A stretch of DNA of 64,000 nt from Candidatus Woesearchaeota archaeon (GTDB taxonomy: Archaea > Nanobdellota > Nanobdellia > Woesearchaeales > GCA-023898365), in the NCBI GenBank assembly GCA_023898365.1, contig CP060219.1, positions 1,067,584 through 1,131,583 of the forward strand, written 5' to 3'. The position numbers and the translations under genes were made by a program. The notes beneath the pieces are model-generated. The model had not been told where the DNA came from. It was given only the letters and a program-made list of their open reading frames with translations, and did not search any database. Shown here piece by piece: positions 26,976-35,264 of the stretch (positions are counted from its first letter, which is position 1; each line of letters starts with the position of its first letter).

Positions 26976-27524
26976 TTATATAAAGTTTTCTTTGATTTCT
27001 GCAAGTATTTCTTCAGGAGTTTTATGTTCAACAAACAGAACATGTTCTGAAAAGTCATATAATGCATCAAATGCTTTTAGGTAATCTTCTCTAACTTTTT
27101 GGAGTAAGAAGTTCTTATCAAGATGAAGAAAATGTTTTCTTTGTTGTTCTCGCTCAAACAAAAAAGAGACTGATTGTTCAACATCTTTGAAAGGAAATAA
27201 CATAATAACTGTTGAAAAAGACTTGATTACTTCTTTAATTATTTCATTGTTTTTATCAAACGCCGAACTAATAGCGCCACCAGTCAGATCAAAAACTGCA
27301 TTTTCTTGCTCGTAAGCTTTCTTGATAACTGCGACTGATGTGTCAGAGACAAGTTTTCTGTGTTCTTTAGACATGATCAGTTTCATCCCGCCATGCGGCT
27401 CCAAGGCTTCTTTCATGAGTTCATCAAACTCCACATATGTTTTATCTAGTTCCGCGCTGAGAAGCTTAGCAATAGTGCTCTTACCAACGGACCTTGGACC
27501 TATGATCGTCACATTAGCTTTCAT
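26976..27524 (-). CDS. P-loop kinase, shikimate-kinase-like
   Basis: The 182-residue product begins MKANVTIIGPRSVGKST with a Walker A at 9-17, 'YVEFDELMKEALEPHGG' where shikimate kinases have the DxD substrate site, 'AVFDLTGGAISSAFDKN' like the GGG loop, and a lid-like 'REQQRKHF'. The resemblance is to shikimate kinase and related small-molecule kinases, but a shikimate pathway role is not shown by neighbours. The start is set at 27524 because its ATGA overlaps the GNAT stop; a GTG five codons upstream is the alternative. Two-gene unit with the acetyltransferase. Confidence 0.75.
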   Translation of the reverse strand: MKANVTIIGPRSVGKSTIAKLLSAELDKTYVEFDELMKEALEPHGGMKLIMSKEHRKLVSDTSVAVIKKAYEQENAVFDLTGGAISSAFDKNNEIIKEVIKSFSTVIMLFPFKDVEQSVSFLFEREQQRKHFLHLDKNFLLQKVREDYLKAFDALYDFSEHVLFVEHKTPEEILAEIKENFI

Positions 27525-28114
27525 TTGATCAATTTGCACAAGGGTTTCTTTTCAGTTATGAGCCATTCATCCCTGAGCAAACCCCAATTATACTCATCCA
27601 ACCACATCTTCTTTTTTTTATCAAAGTTCTTTTTCCTAGCCACTCCTTCGATTTTGAAGTGTAATTTGTAAAGAACTTTTTGAGAAGCAAAATTGTCAGG
27701 ATCAGTATCTGCTGTAATCTTAGGCACGTTAATCTTTCTAAAAAGATAATCTACTAAGGCTTTTGCACTTTCAGTAGCATACCCCTTACCCCAGTGTCTT
27801 TCTGCAAAACCATAGCAAAGCTCGCCATAGTAAAACCTATACCAATCAAGATGGCAGAATTCTAAGTCCCCAACTAGTTCATCCGTTTCCTTTAGAAAAA
27901 CCGCCAAGTAATACCCATCAGTAGACGATAGAATGTTAGATTTTAGAAAAGCTCTAGCCTTAACTTCAGTATTGATAAGAATATTTTTCTTTTTGTCAAC
28001 CCAACCTCTTGTCGACACAGCTTTTGCATCTCGCAGAGTGAACGGTCGCAACATAAGTCTCTTTGTTTCTAGCGTTGGAGCTTTCATAATTAGTTGTTTA
28101 TCAGGAAGTGCCAT
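27521..28114 (-). CDS. GNAT family N-acetyltransferase (RimJ/RimL type)
   Basis: A 197-residue acetyltransferase. N-terminal 'LETKRLMLRPFTLRDAKAVS' is typical of the RimJ/RimL/Acetyltransf_3 group; the acetyl-CoA site lies in 'GELCYGFAERHWGKGYATESAKALVDYLF' (RxxGKG-like, about 111-139), followed by 'ITADTDPDNFASQKVLYKLHFKIEG', the conserved N-x-x-S helix. Target unknown: protein N-termini, antibiotics or small amines are possible. A TATA-like GTTTATAAATTTC at 28134-28145 is about 25 nt from the ATG. Confidence 0.88.
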   Translation of the reverse strand: MALPDKQLIMKAPTLETKRLMLRPFTLRDAKAVSTRGWVDKKKNILINTEVKARAFLKSNILSSTDGYYLAVFLKETDELVGDLEFCHLDWYRFYYGELCYGFAERHWGKGYATESAKALVDYLFRKINVPKITADTDPDNFASQKVLYKLHFKIEGVARKKNFDKKKKMWLDEYNWGLLRDEWLITEKKPLCKLIK

Positions 28115-28180
28115 TCTACAAACTATGAATTAGAAATTTATAAACTTGTCGAGTTAAGTACATCAAAAAAAGAAAACGTG

Positions 28181-28681
28181 CTAAGACAGACGTAATATCT
28201 TTTTATATATCTCAAAACTACTCATTTCATGTTTTGAAGTTGAGCTCTGTGATCGGTCATGTTTTGCTTGCAAGATTTCTAACTGTTTCTCAGGAGTTAT
28301 GTCGACATTCTCCAGACAATCTGGTTTTTCATCTGAAAGGAACCAGATTTCGATTTCCCACTTTACGCCTTCAATTTCCTTTCGCAAACAAATGATATAA
28401 CCTGAAGGCCTGTTAGGTCTAGGATGATCAACAAAGTCACCATATTCATACTTCTGGAAATTCTTCTCTTGAAGCAACAACTCCAACGCTTGCAAAGAAG
28501 ATTCACGAGGAGTGTCTGTTCGTACAAAGAGATCGATATCAGGATCATACATTAAATCATGTTTGTAAGATCCACAAACAGAAACGTTCCCTACTTGATT
28601 TAAGATAGCAAGAGCTTTACTGTCTTCAAGTAAAAATTTTGCTTGAGATCGCATCTTCTGTGCATGCGCTAACAAATCCAT
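28181..28681 (-). CDS. Nucleotidyltransferase-fold protein
   Basis: A 166-residue protein with the polymerase-beta-type motif 'VCGSYKHDLMYDPDIDLFV' (GS then DxD, about 35-53), and a third acidic strand 'KWEIEIWFL' near 124-132. This set gives the two-metal site of small nucleotidyltransferases. The substrate (tRNA, protein or antibiotic) is not evident, and no HEPN or antitoxin partner is adjacent. TATA-like TATATAAATAAC at 28703-28714; leaderless start. Confidence 0.75.
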   Translation of the reverse strand: MDLLAHAQKMRSQAKFLLEDSKALAILNQVGNVSVCGSYKHDLMYDPDIDLFVRTDTPRESSLQALELLLQEKNFQKYEYGDFVDHPRPNRPSGYIICLRKEIEGVKWEIEIWFLSDEKPDCLENVDITPEKQLEILQAKHDRSQSSTSKHEMSSFEIYKKILRLS

Positions 28682-28720
28682 GAGAAATAGACCCCTAGTG
28701 TTATTTATATATTTATGCTA

Positions 28721-28751
28721 GAACAATAAGCACCCTGGCGAAGAGTTGAAC
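28721..28751. repeat. Degenerate copy of the tRNA-Thr 3' end
   Basis: This segment repeats 28854-28882 (T-arm, acceptor 3' strand and trailer of tRNA-Thr): 10-nt and 11-nt exact blocks (GTTCAACTCT and GCTTATTGTTC on the minus strand) separated by a diverged acceptor. The two copies lie in the same direction about 133 nt apart. Confidence 0.65.
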
Positions 28752-28853
28752 GTTTGTGAGCATGCGAACAAACCACGGAAAAGCATGAAATGCTTTGACT
28801 GTGTCGCGACCCGTCGCGAGTTGAGTGTCGACCGAGAACCATTGTTCCGTTAG
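28752..28853 (-). other. Hairpin-rich segment between tRNA-Thr and its 3'-end copy
   Basis: The minus strand can form several short hairpins: ATTGTTCC/GGAACAAT directly after the tRNA, CGCGAC/GTCGCG, AAAGCA/TGCTTT and GTTTGT/ACAAAC. No open frame or known RNA family is recognised. It may be tRNA-derived debris or a small structured RNA co-transcribed with tRNA-Thr. Confidence 0.4.
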
Positions 28854-28862
28854 GAACAATAA

Positions 28863-28933
28863 GCCTCCGGCGAGAGTTGAACTCGCGACCTCTACATTAC
28901 CAATGTAGCGCTCTACCACTGAGCCACGGAGGC
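28863..28933 (-). tRNA. tRNA-Thr (GGT)
   Basis: The minus strand folds into a complete cloverleaf: acceptor GCCTCCG/CGGAGGC, TG, D-arm GCTC/GAGC, anticodon arm CTACA-TTGGTAA-TGTAG (anticodon GGT), variable AGGTC, T-arm GCGAG-TTCAACT-CTCGC. No intron. The base after the acceptor is T, a discriminator seen in archaeal tRNA-Thr; CCA is not encoded. A TATA-like CTTTTTTAAAGG at about 28958-28968 is 30 nt upstream. Confidence 0.95.
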
Positions 28934-29005
28934 ATGGGTAGAAGGATTAAATTTTCCTTTAAAAAAGTTTGTTTTAGAAGTTGGCAAGATCGATGCTTTC
29001 TTTGC

Positions 29006-29401
29006 TTATGTGCCGTTTCTGATGGTAAGCAATCTGCCAATGCCTATTGCTGTTATGGTAAGTGCGAGATAGCGAAATCCTATTTCTTTGAAATATGCGC
29101 TCACTGTCATTGGCGACATGGGTAAGAGAATGAGGAGATCAAGGACGATCATGATTGCAAACCAAGCAATACCGATGGTCCACCCTTCTGTGCAGTAGTC
29201 TTTTTTTATGTCTTTGAAATACCATACGAGAAGAATCATGCCTACAATTGTTCCAATAACGATCATGAGTGTTTTGAAGAAGAAGACGTCAATTCTGGGC
29301 ACCCCATCTGGCGTGTAGAAGAAAAATGCTGCAAGAAATGGCACGAGCCAGGCAAGCACCCCCAGTCCAGTTATCTTCACCAGTTTATGCACGCAAATCA
29401 C
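29006..29401 (-). CDS. Four-helix membrane protein, function unknown
   Basis: The 131-residue product has four predicted membrane helices (about 8-28, 41-62, 73-93 and 107-125) with short loops; 'WYFKDIKKDYCTEGWTIGIAWF' between helices 2 and 3 holds its most conserved-looking polar residues. I do not recognise a named family. The start is a GTG at 29401 with a TATA-like GATTTATGAAC about 30 nt upstream; a GTG three codons later is an alternative. Divergent from the next membrane gene. Confidence 0.7.
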   Translation of the reverse strand: MICVHKLVKITGLGVLAWLVPFLAAFFFYTPDGVPRIDVFFFKTLMIVIGTIVGMILLVWYFKDIKKDYCTEGWTIGIAWFAIMIVLDLLILLPMSPMTVSAYFKEIGFRYLALTITAIGIGRLLTIRNGT

Positions 29402-29501
29402 CCAGGTATTTCTGAGATGACTGAGTTCATAAATCTTTCGGGAATTAATATGTCAATAAAACCAGTACATTTATAAATAACTTTTTTCAGAAAGAAGAGT
29501 G

Positions 29502-29870
29502 ATGTTAGAGGCGGGTTATTTTAAGCAAATACTAGATCTAGCTAACGTGTTTATTTCTCTCTTTGTGCTTCTCTACGCATATTCCTTTCTTCAAAAAACA
29601 AATAATGTGCGTGACCGAAGACCTTGGGTGTGGCTAACCGTTGCCACCATGATTTTTTTCATTGCGCAAGTACTTCATGTCATGTTCCCCACACCTGATG
29701 AAGTTCTTATAAGTGTTAAGTTCTTTTTGCAAACAACGTTTATTGGCATGGTCCTCTTCGTGTTCATCTTTCAATATGATATGATCGTAAAGTCAGAGCT
29801 TATTCTTATCACAAAGAAAGCTACGCAGGAAGAAGAATTGCTTGAAAATATTAAACGAAGAATTCGTTAG
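29502..29870 (+). CDS. Three-helix membrane protein, function unknown
   Basis: A 122-residue protein with three membrane helices (about 8-30, 42-62, 72-93) and a charged C-terminal tail 'KKATQEEELLENIKRRIR'. The layout (helices then a cytoplasmic charged helix) recalls the N-terminal parts of archaeal sensor proteins, but no sensor domain follows. ATG at 29502 with TATA-like CATTTATAAATAAC at 29469-29482, 27 nt upstream, points to a leaderless mRNA. Its stop overlaps the convergent Zn-ribbon gene by 4 nt. Confidence 0.7.
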   Translation: MLEAGYFKQILDLANVFISLFVLLYAYSFLQKTNNVRDRRPWVWLTVATMIFFIAQVLHVMFPTPDEVLISVKFFLQTTFIGMVLFVFIFQYDMIVKSELILITKKATQEEELLENIKRRIR

Positions 29871-30040
29871 TGATCATCGCCGTTTTCTACAGGATAAAAT
29901 ATTTCGTAGCCACAAGACCCACAATTACCAACAAGATAGTTTTCTTCTAAATGGAACGCGCGAGAAAGAGTTGCATTATGCTCTGTTTTGCATGACGGAC
30001 AGATAACTGCTAGTTCTTCTTCTAATGTGTTATGCACCAA
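29867..30040 (-). CDS. Tiny Zn-ribbon protein (about 57 residues)
   Basis: Translation of the minus strand gives VHNTLEEELAVICPSCKTEHN..., with CPSC and, about 27 residues later, CGSC followed by 'GYEIFYPVENGDDH'. Two CxxC knuckles at this spacing make a zinc ribbon. The start is a TTG at 30040 or the next codon GTG at 30037; a stop lies eight codons upstream, so the gene cannot be longer, and AGGGG precedes the TTG. It fills the gap between the alaS stop and the convergent membrane gene. Function unknown; nucleic-acid or protein binding is typical. Confidence 0.65.
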   Translation of the reverse strand: MVHNTLEEELAVICPSCKTEHNATLSRAFHLEENYLVGNCGSCGYEIFYPVENGDDH

Positions 30041-30076
30041 CTTGTAAAAACCCCTTTTCCATCAATAACTGTTTTT

Positions 30077-32566
30077 TTATCGTAACTTCACATCACGAAG
30101 GAAACGCGTAACGGTACTCACCACATGATTTTCTTGTGTGCGAAGAACCTTGCAAACTTCTTCGAGCACATTTTGCGTTACCTTCTCATCGGACTCAAGA
30201 ATCACTTTATCAAGCTTTCCTTTTTTGAATTGTTTCCACTTAGTGAACAACTCAGTTGCTCGTCCAACGATTTGATCTTGCGAACAAGAAAGAAGTGCTG
30301 CAAGTTCATCAAGCACAGAATCTTGCCCTGCAGAAAATGATTCCGCGGCAGGTCCAGCAACGAATTCTATACGAATGACGCCGTCTTGAACTTTGGTTGC
30401 TTTGGAGATTGTGAGTTTTTTGATAAATCCCGTGGTGTCAAGATGTGTTCCTCCGCATGCTTCGACATCAAAGCCGACAATTTCTACAATGCGTAAATTT
30501 TTTCCAGGAACGGCTCCTCCTTGATAGAGTTCAAAGCCATATTTATTTTCTGCAAGGGCACGTGGCATCACTGTTTTTTTTACCACAAGATTTTCTTGAA
30601 TAGCAGCATTTGCTACTGATTCTATTTTGTCAAGTTCTTCTTTTGTTGGAATATCAAAATGCGTAATGTCAAGTCTTGCTTTTTCAAGTGTTTTTGCAGC
30701 TCCTGCCTGCCAGACGTGTCGTCCTAAGACTCGCTTGCAAGACCCTGTTAACAAGTGAGTTGCAGTATGATGGATAGCAAGTTGCATGCGCCGGTCAAGA
30801 TCGATTTCGCCAGTCACAATTGCACCTTTCTCAAGTTTCGTGTTCTTTAACTTATGAACAATAATGTTTCCTACTTTAAAGACATCAAGCACTTCTTCTC
30901 CGTGTACTGTTCCAAGATCGTGAAGTTGTCCTCCGCTTGTTGGATAGAATGCGGATTTATCTAAAACAACGTACTCCTTGTCAACAACTGCAAGTACGGT
31001 TGCTTCAAATGAAACAAGATCTGCTCGTCCCCAATACAGTATTTCTGTTTCTGGCAACTCTTCAATGCCAGGAATAGTTCTTTCTTTTTTTGTTGCTGTT
31101 GCCTGTTCTTTTGTTTCATGTCGCTGCGCAAGTTTTGCAAAAAAAGTTTCTGGAATATGAAATGCAGGAAAATGTTCTTTGATCATATCAGGACTTATTC
31201 CTTTTTCATCATACAAACTTACTAAAGTCTCCACATCCAGATCATCAGGAGATAATTTTGCAAGAACAGAACGGGTCCGATCCTTGTTTTCTTTCCATTT
31301 CATTTCTTCATGAGCAAAAATGTGTTTTATCTCAGGAAGCGCTTCTTTGATTTCTGGATACACGGGTAAGAGTTCGTCAGCATGATGCGTTGCAACCGTA
31401 TACAAATCTAAATGAGGTGCGAGGTCATGTGCGAAGTCTCGAGCTCTGCGATAAATCATGCGAAGATTGTACCCCCCGCCAACATTTGAAGGAAGTTTTC
31501 CATCAGCAAGGGCAAAAAGTAATGCGCGAACGTGTTCAGTGAGCGCATATGCTTTTGTCAGTGGAGAAATTGTTTCTTGTAACCGATCTGCATGGACGCC
31601 CAAATGGGACGCGATAGTGTGCCACACTGCAGAAATATCGTCTGTTTCATCGCTGTTAAGAAGCGTCGCGTATACAGCAAACCGTTTGAACAATTCATAA
31701 TCAGGCAAGATATTCGTTTCGCTTAGAACAAATTTGATGGTTTGAGGAAATGTTGCTTCATAAATTGTTGGCGTTCCTTGGCTAAACCACGCAACACGTT
31801 CCATGCCCAACCCCATATCAAGCACTTTTTGCTTGAGTTCTCTTGGACCTGTTGGTGTTTGTTCGTAGAGCATGTATACTTGATTGAACAGTTCAACCCC
31901 ACCTGAGAAAAATTCCATACAAGGACCAAAGTTTCCTCCTCCAGCCCACGCATCTTCATGAATAGTAATATCTTTTTTGTCCAAACCAACAATGTCAAGT
32001 ACGTAGCGAAGCATATGTGAAAAGAAGAGTTCTTGGTTCCATTCGCTTGCAGGCATGAACGCGTGTTGGCCGATCATAGTAAACCCAGTCATATGACTTC
32101 CCGTAACTCCAACATTGTCAACATCGCCAAAGCGCAAACAAAATTGTGGAATAACAAGCTTTTTTGCTGGAGGCTCCATCGCTCCAGAAACAACATAAGG
32201 TTGAAAAGCAGCAATGGATGCTATGGTAAATTCTGTTGTCGGATTCCATCGCGCTACAACAGGATACCGGTTCATCGAAGTGTAGCCAAGTTTTGTAAAA
32301 AATGTTTCAAAATTTTTCCACACCTCAGGATAGGATTGTTTTTTTGTTGTAAAACGTTTTTCAAGCATGGTGACTTTTCCGAGTGCTTTCGAATCGCCAC
32401 AAACTTCTTGATCTTTGTTTACTGTCCAGAAAAATAGTTTTGTAATAGGACATTGCTTGCGCATGAATCCTTCTTTGTGTAGAATGCCAACAGGATAGTA
32501 CTTTTCAAAGTTCGTACTTGCTTCTTTCAAGAAAGCCTTTTTCTGTTCTTTATCAGTGAGCAGCAT
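30077..32566 (-). CDS. alaS: Alanyl-tRNA synthetase, archaeal type
   Basis: The 829-residue protein has the archaeal N-terminal extension (1-60), the class II catalytic core with 'RFGDVDNVGVTGSHMTGFTMIGQHAF' (motif 2) and 'LDMGLGMERVAWFSQG' (motif 3), then the editing domain with zinc ligands in HHTATHLL and 'VEACGGTHLDTTG'. It charges tRNA-Ala and clears Ser/Gly mischarging. The C-terminal C-Ala region is short, so the protein is smaller than the usual 880-915. A TATA-like CTTTAAAAAAC near 32590 supports a leaderless start. Its tRNA-Ala substrate is in the rRNA operon of this window. Confidence 0.96.
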   Translation of the reverse strand: MLLTDKEQKKAFLKEASTNFEKYYPVGILHKEGFMRKQCPITKLFFWTVNKDQEVCGDSKALGKVTMLEKRFTTKKQSYPEVWKNFETFFTKLGYTSMNRYPVVARWNPTTEFTIASIAAFQPYVVSGAMEPPAKKLVIPQFCLRFGDVDNVGVTGSHMTGFTMIGQHAFMPASEWNQELFFSHMLRYVLDIVGLDKKDITIHEDAWAGGGNFGPCMEFFSGGVELFNQVYMLYEQTPTGPRELKQKVLDMGLGMERVAWFSQGTPTIYEATFPQTIKFVLSETNILPDYELFKRFAVYATLLNSDETDDISAVWHTIASHLGVHADRLQETISPLTKAYALTEHVRALLFALADGKLPSNVGGGYNLRMIYRRARDFAHDLAPHLDLYTVATHHADELLPVYPEIKEALPEIKHIFAHEEMKWKENKDRTRSVLAKLSPDDLDVETLVSLYDEKGISPDMIKEHFPAFHIPETFFAKLAQRHETKEQATATKKERTIPGIEELPETEILYWGRADLVSFEATVLAVVDKEYVVLDKSAFYPTSGGQLHDLGTVHGEEVLDVFKVGNIIVHKLKNTKLEKGAIVTGEIDLDRRMQLAIHHTATHLLTGSCKRVLGRHVWQAGAAKTLEKARLDITHFDIPTKEELDKIESVANAAIQENLVVKKTVMPRALAENKYGFELYQGGAVPGKNLRIVEIVGFDVEACGGTHLDTTGFIKKLTISKATKVQDGVIRIEFVAGPAAESFSAGQDSVLDELAALLSCSQDQIVGRATELFTKWKQFKKGKLDKVILESDEKVTQNVLEEVCKVLRTQENHVVSTVTRFLRDVKLR

Positions 32567-32646
32567 ATCTGTTGCTGTGGGCTGCTTTGTTTTTTAAAGC
32601 TTTGTACAGGAGCAGATCATCACATCAGAGCTGTTTTATAAAGGAA

Positions 32647-32664
32647 ACCGAAACATTTATATAC
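32647..32664 (+). promoter_or_regulatory. Promoter of the EF-hand lipoprotein gene (BRE + TATA)
   Basis: ACCGAAACATTTATATAC combines a purine-rich TFB element and a TATA box. Transcription would begin about 32685, roughly 20 nt before the ATG. Confidence 0.6.
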
Positions 32665-32685
32665 TATTATTGCCACTTAATAGTA
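32662..32685. promoter_or_regulatory. 8-bp inverted repeat at the start of the EF-hand lipoprotein mRNA
   Basis: TACTATTA and TAATAGTA flank an 8-nt spacer. The repeat begins inside the TATA element and ends near the expected transcription start, a position where archaeal repressors bind. Confidence 0.4.
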
Positions 32686-32703
32686 GCAATCATAGGTAAT
32701 AAT

Positions 32704-33141
32704 ATGAAAGGATTCAAACAAAAAGCACTTTTTGGAGCAACGCTCGCAACACTAGCGCTTTCAACACTCGATTGTACAGGAATTCGACCGGCAGTCGGCG
32801 TTGATGCAACTAGAAACTACAGCAGATTTGATCGAGCAGAACAAACACTTGGCGTACCATCATTTATGGTCAGTTACCTTCCAGAAGGATACTTTACAAC
32901 AAATACTGGACACAACACCTTACGCATCCCCGCAGGCATCTATGCAGGCACAATTGATGTTATCAAAGAAGTCAATAATGGAACAATCTCGTACAGCGCA
33001 AATGGATCATATAGCGAAATGTTCCAACCGGAAGCAATGGTTCGTGCTATGAAAGAAGCAGATGTGAATGGCGATGAGATTGTCACAGACAAAGAAGCAC
33101 AAGACTTAGCAAACAAAGTAATCAAAGAATATGCAAAATAA
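32704..33141 (+). CDS. Exported lipoprotein-like protein with one EF-hand loop
   Basis: The 145-residue product has a basic start (MKGFKQK), a hydrophobic run and a lipobox-like STLDC, giving a Cys near residue 24 as lipidation site. The mature part is polar, and ends with 'DVNGDEIVTDKE' (about 120-131), which matches the DxNxDxxxxxxE calcium loop of an EF-hand, followed by a helix 'AQDLANKVIKEY'. Only one loop is seen, as in dockerin-like or solitary EF-hand proteins. It has a strong promoter and its own leader. Calcium binding is inferred from the motif. Confidence 0.72.
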   Translation: MKGFKQKALFGATLATLALSTLDCTGIRPAVGVDATRNYSRFDRAEQTLGVPSFMVSYLPEGYFTTNTGHNTLRIPAGIYAGTIDVIKEVNNGTISYSANGSYSEMFQPEAMVRAMKEADVNGDEIVTDKEAQDLANKVIKEYAK

Positions 33142-33150
33142 AATTTCTTT

Positions 33151-35139
33151 TTATCTTACTCTTCCTTCTTCTATTTTATCTATTGACAAAGGAACATCAT
33201 CAACCACTAATTTTTTGTCTTGACAAAATACTGCACCATCTTTTGCTTTGAGTTTGACAGTGAAAAAATCATCAATAGAAATTTGCTCTTTTGGATCTGA
33301 CAATTCTTCTCCTTCCAGCGTTACTCGCTTACCAAGAAGTTCTTCCTTGCTTTGAATAATGCCAACGACACCATCTTTTTCTGCCGCCAAGAGCATGCCT
33401 TCACTTACTTCTCCTTTAAGTGTGACTGGTTTGAGGTTGGTTACGACAACAACATATTTGTTGAGAAGCTCTTCTGCCGTGTACTGCTCTGCAAGACCTG
33501 ATTGAATTTGTATTTTTTTCTCTCCAAGGTCGATTTGTTCAATAAACAGTTTATCAGCCTCTGGATTTTTCTTAACAGCAATTATTTTTCCTACGTGAAG
33601 AGCAATATCTGAAAAGGAAAGCTTTTTCTTTCCTGTGGGCACTTGAGAAGCGTCTTCTTGTTTAACTTCTACTTTTTCAAACAAAATAACTTTTTCAGGA
33701 ATATTCACTGTCACTAACTTGGCATTTGGATCACTTGGAAAATCAAAGAGTTCTGCGATTTTTTTTGACGTGGCAGGCAATACAGGCCCCAACACTGCAT
33801 TCATTGTACGCACGGCAACAAGAAGTGTTGAAACAATTCGTGCCAACTCATCTTTGTCCTTTATCTTCCAGGGCTCTTTGTCACTGACATACTTATTTAA
33901 TGCTTTCACTTGAGACCACATATGATCAATCGCGTCGTTGATCTTGAAAGTGTCTACGAGCACATCAACTTTCTTTAGATCAAGCAAGAAAATTTCTTCA
34001 GAGGTAGTGAGCGCGAATGTTTGCGAGCCAAAATTTCTCTGCAACAAGACAACAAGACGCATAATCAGATTACCCCAATCATTTGCAAGCTCGTTATTGA
34101 TCCTAGTAATCATGGATTCGGTGGTGTATTCTCCGTCATCTCCAAACGGTATTTCTCGAAGCAAATAATAGCGCAATTGATCAGAGCCATACGTTGCAAG
34201 CTCATCAAGCATGTTGATTGTCACACCTTGCGATTTGCTCATCTTTTTCCCACCTAGGAGAACAAAGCCATGGACAAACACCTTTTTTGGCAAAGGGATG
34301 TCACAGGAAAGAAGAATTGCAGGCCAAATAACGGTGTGAAACCAGTTAATATCCTTACCAATGATATGAATGCTTTCAGGCCAGAATGTTTTGAACTTTT
34401 CATCAGTTGGATAGCCAATACCGCTGACATAATTGATTAAGGCATCAAACCACACATAGATTTTATGTTTGTCATTAACAGGACAAGAAATACCCCACTC
34501 ACGATTAATTCTCGTAACAGAAAGATCACGAAGCCCATCTTGTTTAATTCGTTGCAAGATTTCGTTGCGTTTACTTTCCGGCTGAACTGCGCCCGATTCT
34601 ACGTACGCAAGGATGTGGTCCTTATACTTGCCCAATTTGAAAAAATATGACTCTTCGCTAATCTGTTCAATCTCACGATCTTCATGATGAGGGCATTTAT
34701 TGTTGACCAAATCTTTTTCAGTCTTAAAACCCTCACAACCCGTACAATAAAGACCTTCATACTTTCCTAAGTAAATATCTCCTTTATCAAATGCTTTCTG
34801 AAATAATACCTGCGACACAGTCTTATGCCGATCTTCAGTGGTGCGAATAAAATCATCGTAGGAAATAGAAAGATCCTTGCAGAGCTTTTTGAACGTTTCA
34901 GCGTTTTGTGTAACAAACTGCGCAACAGGAATGCCCTGCTTTTGTGCAGCCTCAACATTCTTCTGAGCATTTTCATCAGTACCAGTCAGAAAAAAAACCT
35001 TTCGTCCAACAAGACGATGCCAGCGAGCAAGAAAATCAGTGACAATCTTTTCATACGCATGACCAAAATGAGGAACGCCATTAACATAATCAATAGCAGT
35101 CGTCAAATATCTCGTTCCGGCAAACAAAGGCACATTCAT
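33151..35139 (-). CDS. metG: Methionyl-tRNA synthetase with C-terminal tRNA-binding domain
   Basis: The 662-residue class I synthetase shows 'TTAIDYVNGVPHFGH' with the HFGH signature (24-27), a Zn-knuckle 'YCTGCEGFKTEKDL...CPHH', KMSKS near 300 (GKKMSKSQG), the helical anticodon domain, and a C-terminal OB-fold (about 540-662, 'IALHVGKIIAVKKNPEADKLF') of the Trbp111 type. The fused Trbp domain and wording of the core resemble bacterial MetS more than the common archaeal form, so lateral origin is possible. TATA-like TTTTTAAATATTG near 35158-35170. It is followed on the plus strand by the convergent EF-hand gene. Confidence 0.94.
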   Translation of the reverse strand: MNVPLFAGTRYLTTAIDYVNGVPHFGHAYEKIVTDFLARWHRLVGRKVFFLTGTDENAQKNVEAAQKQGIPVAQFVTQNAETFKKLCKDLSISYDDFIRTTEDRHKTVSQVLFQKAFDKGDIYLGKYEGLYCTGCEGFKTEKDLVNNKCPHHEDREIEQISEESYFFKLGKYKDHILAYVESGAVQPESKRNEILQRIKQDGLRDLSVTRINREWGISCPVNDKHKIYVWFDALINYVSGIGYPTDEKFKTFWPESIHIIGKDINWFHTVIWPAILLSCDIPLPKKVFVHGFVLLGGKKMSKSQGVTINMLDELATYGSDQLRYYLLREIPFGDDGEYTTESMITRINNELANDWGNLIMRLVVLLQRNFGSQTFALTTSEEIFLLDLKKVDVLVDTFKINDAIDHMWSQVKALNKYVSDKEPWKIKDKDELARIVSTLLVAVRTMNAVLGPVLPATSKKIAELFDFPSDPNAKLVTVNIPEKVILFEKVEVKQEDASQVPTGKKKLSFSDIALHVGKIIAVKKNPEADKLFIEQIDLGEKKIQIQSGLAEQYTAEELLNKYVVVVTNLKPVTLKGEVSEGMLLAAEKDGVVGIIQSKEELLGKRVTLEGEELSDPKEQISIDDFFTVKLKAKDGAVFCQDKKLVVDDVPLSIDKIEEGRVR

Positions 35140-35264
35140 ACACAGAACGAGTTCGACAATATTTAAAAAGGTTACTTAGAAAGAACAAGAATAAAATGGT
35201 GAGCGCACAAGCAACTTCATTCTCATTCGGAGCTCGCAGTGACAGTCTAAAGAAAAATAAAAAA

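Noticed and set aside
28713..28919. 68-residue frame on the minus strand
   Set aside because: It runs through the tRNA-Thr gene and the tRNA-derived repeats, so it is not a protein gene.
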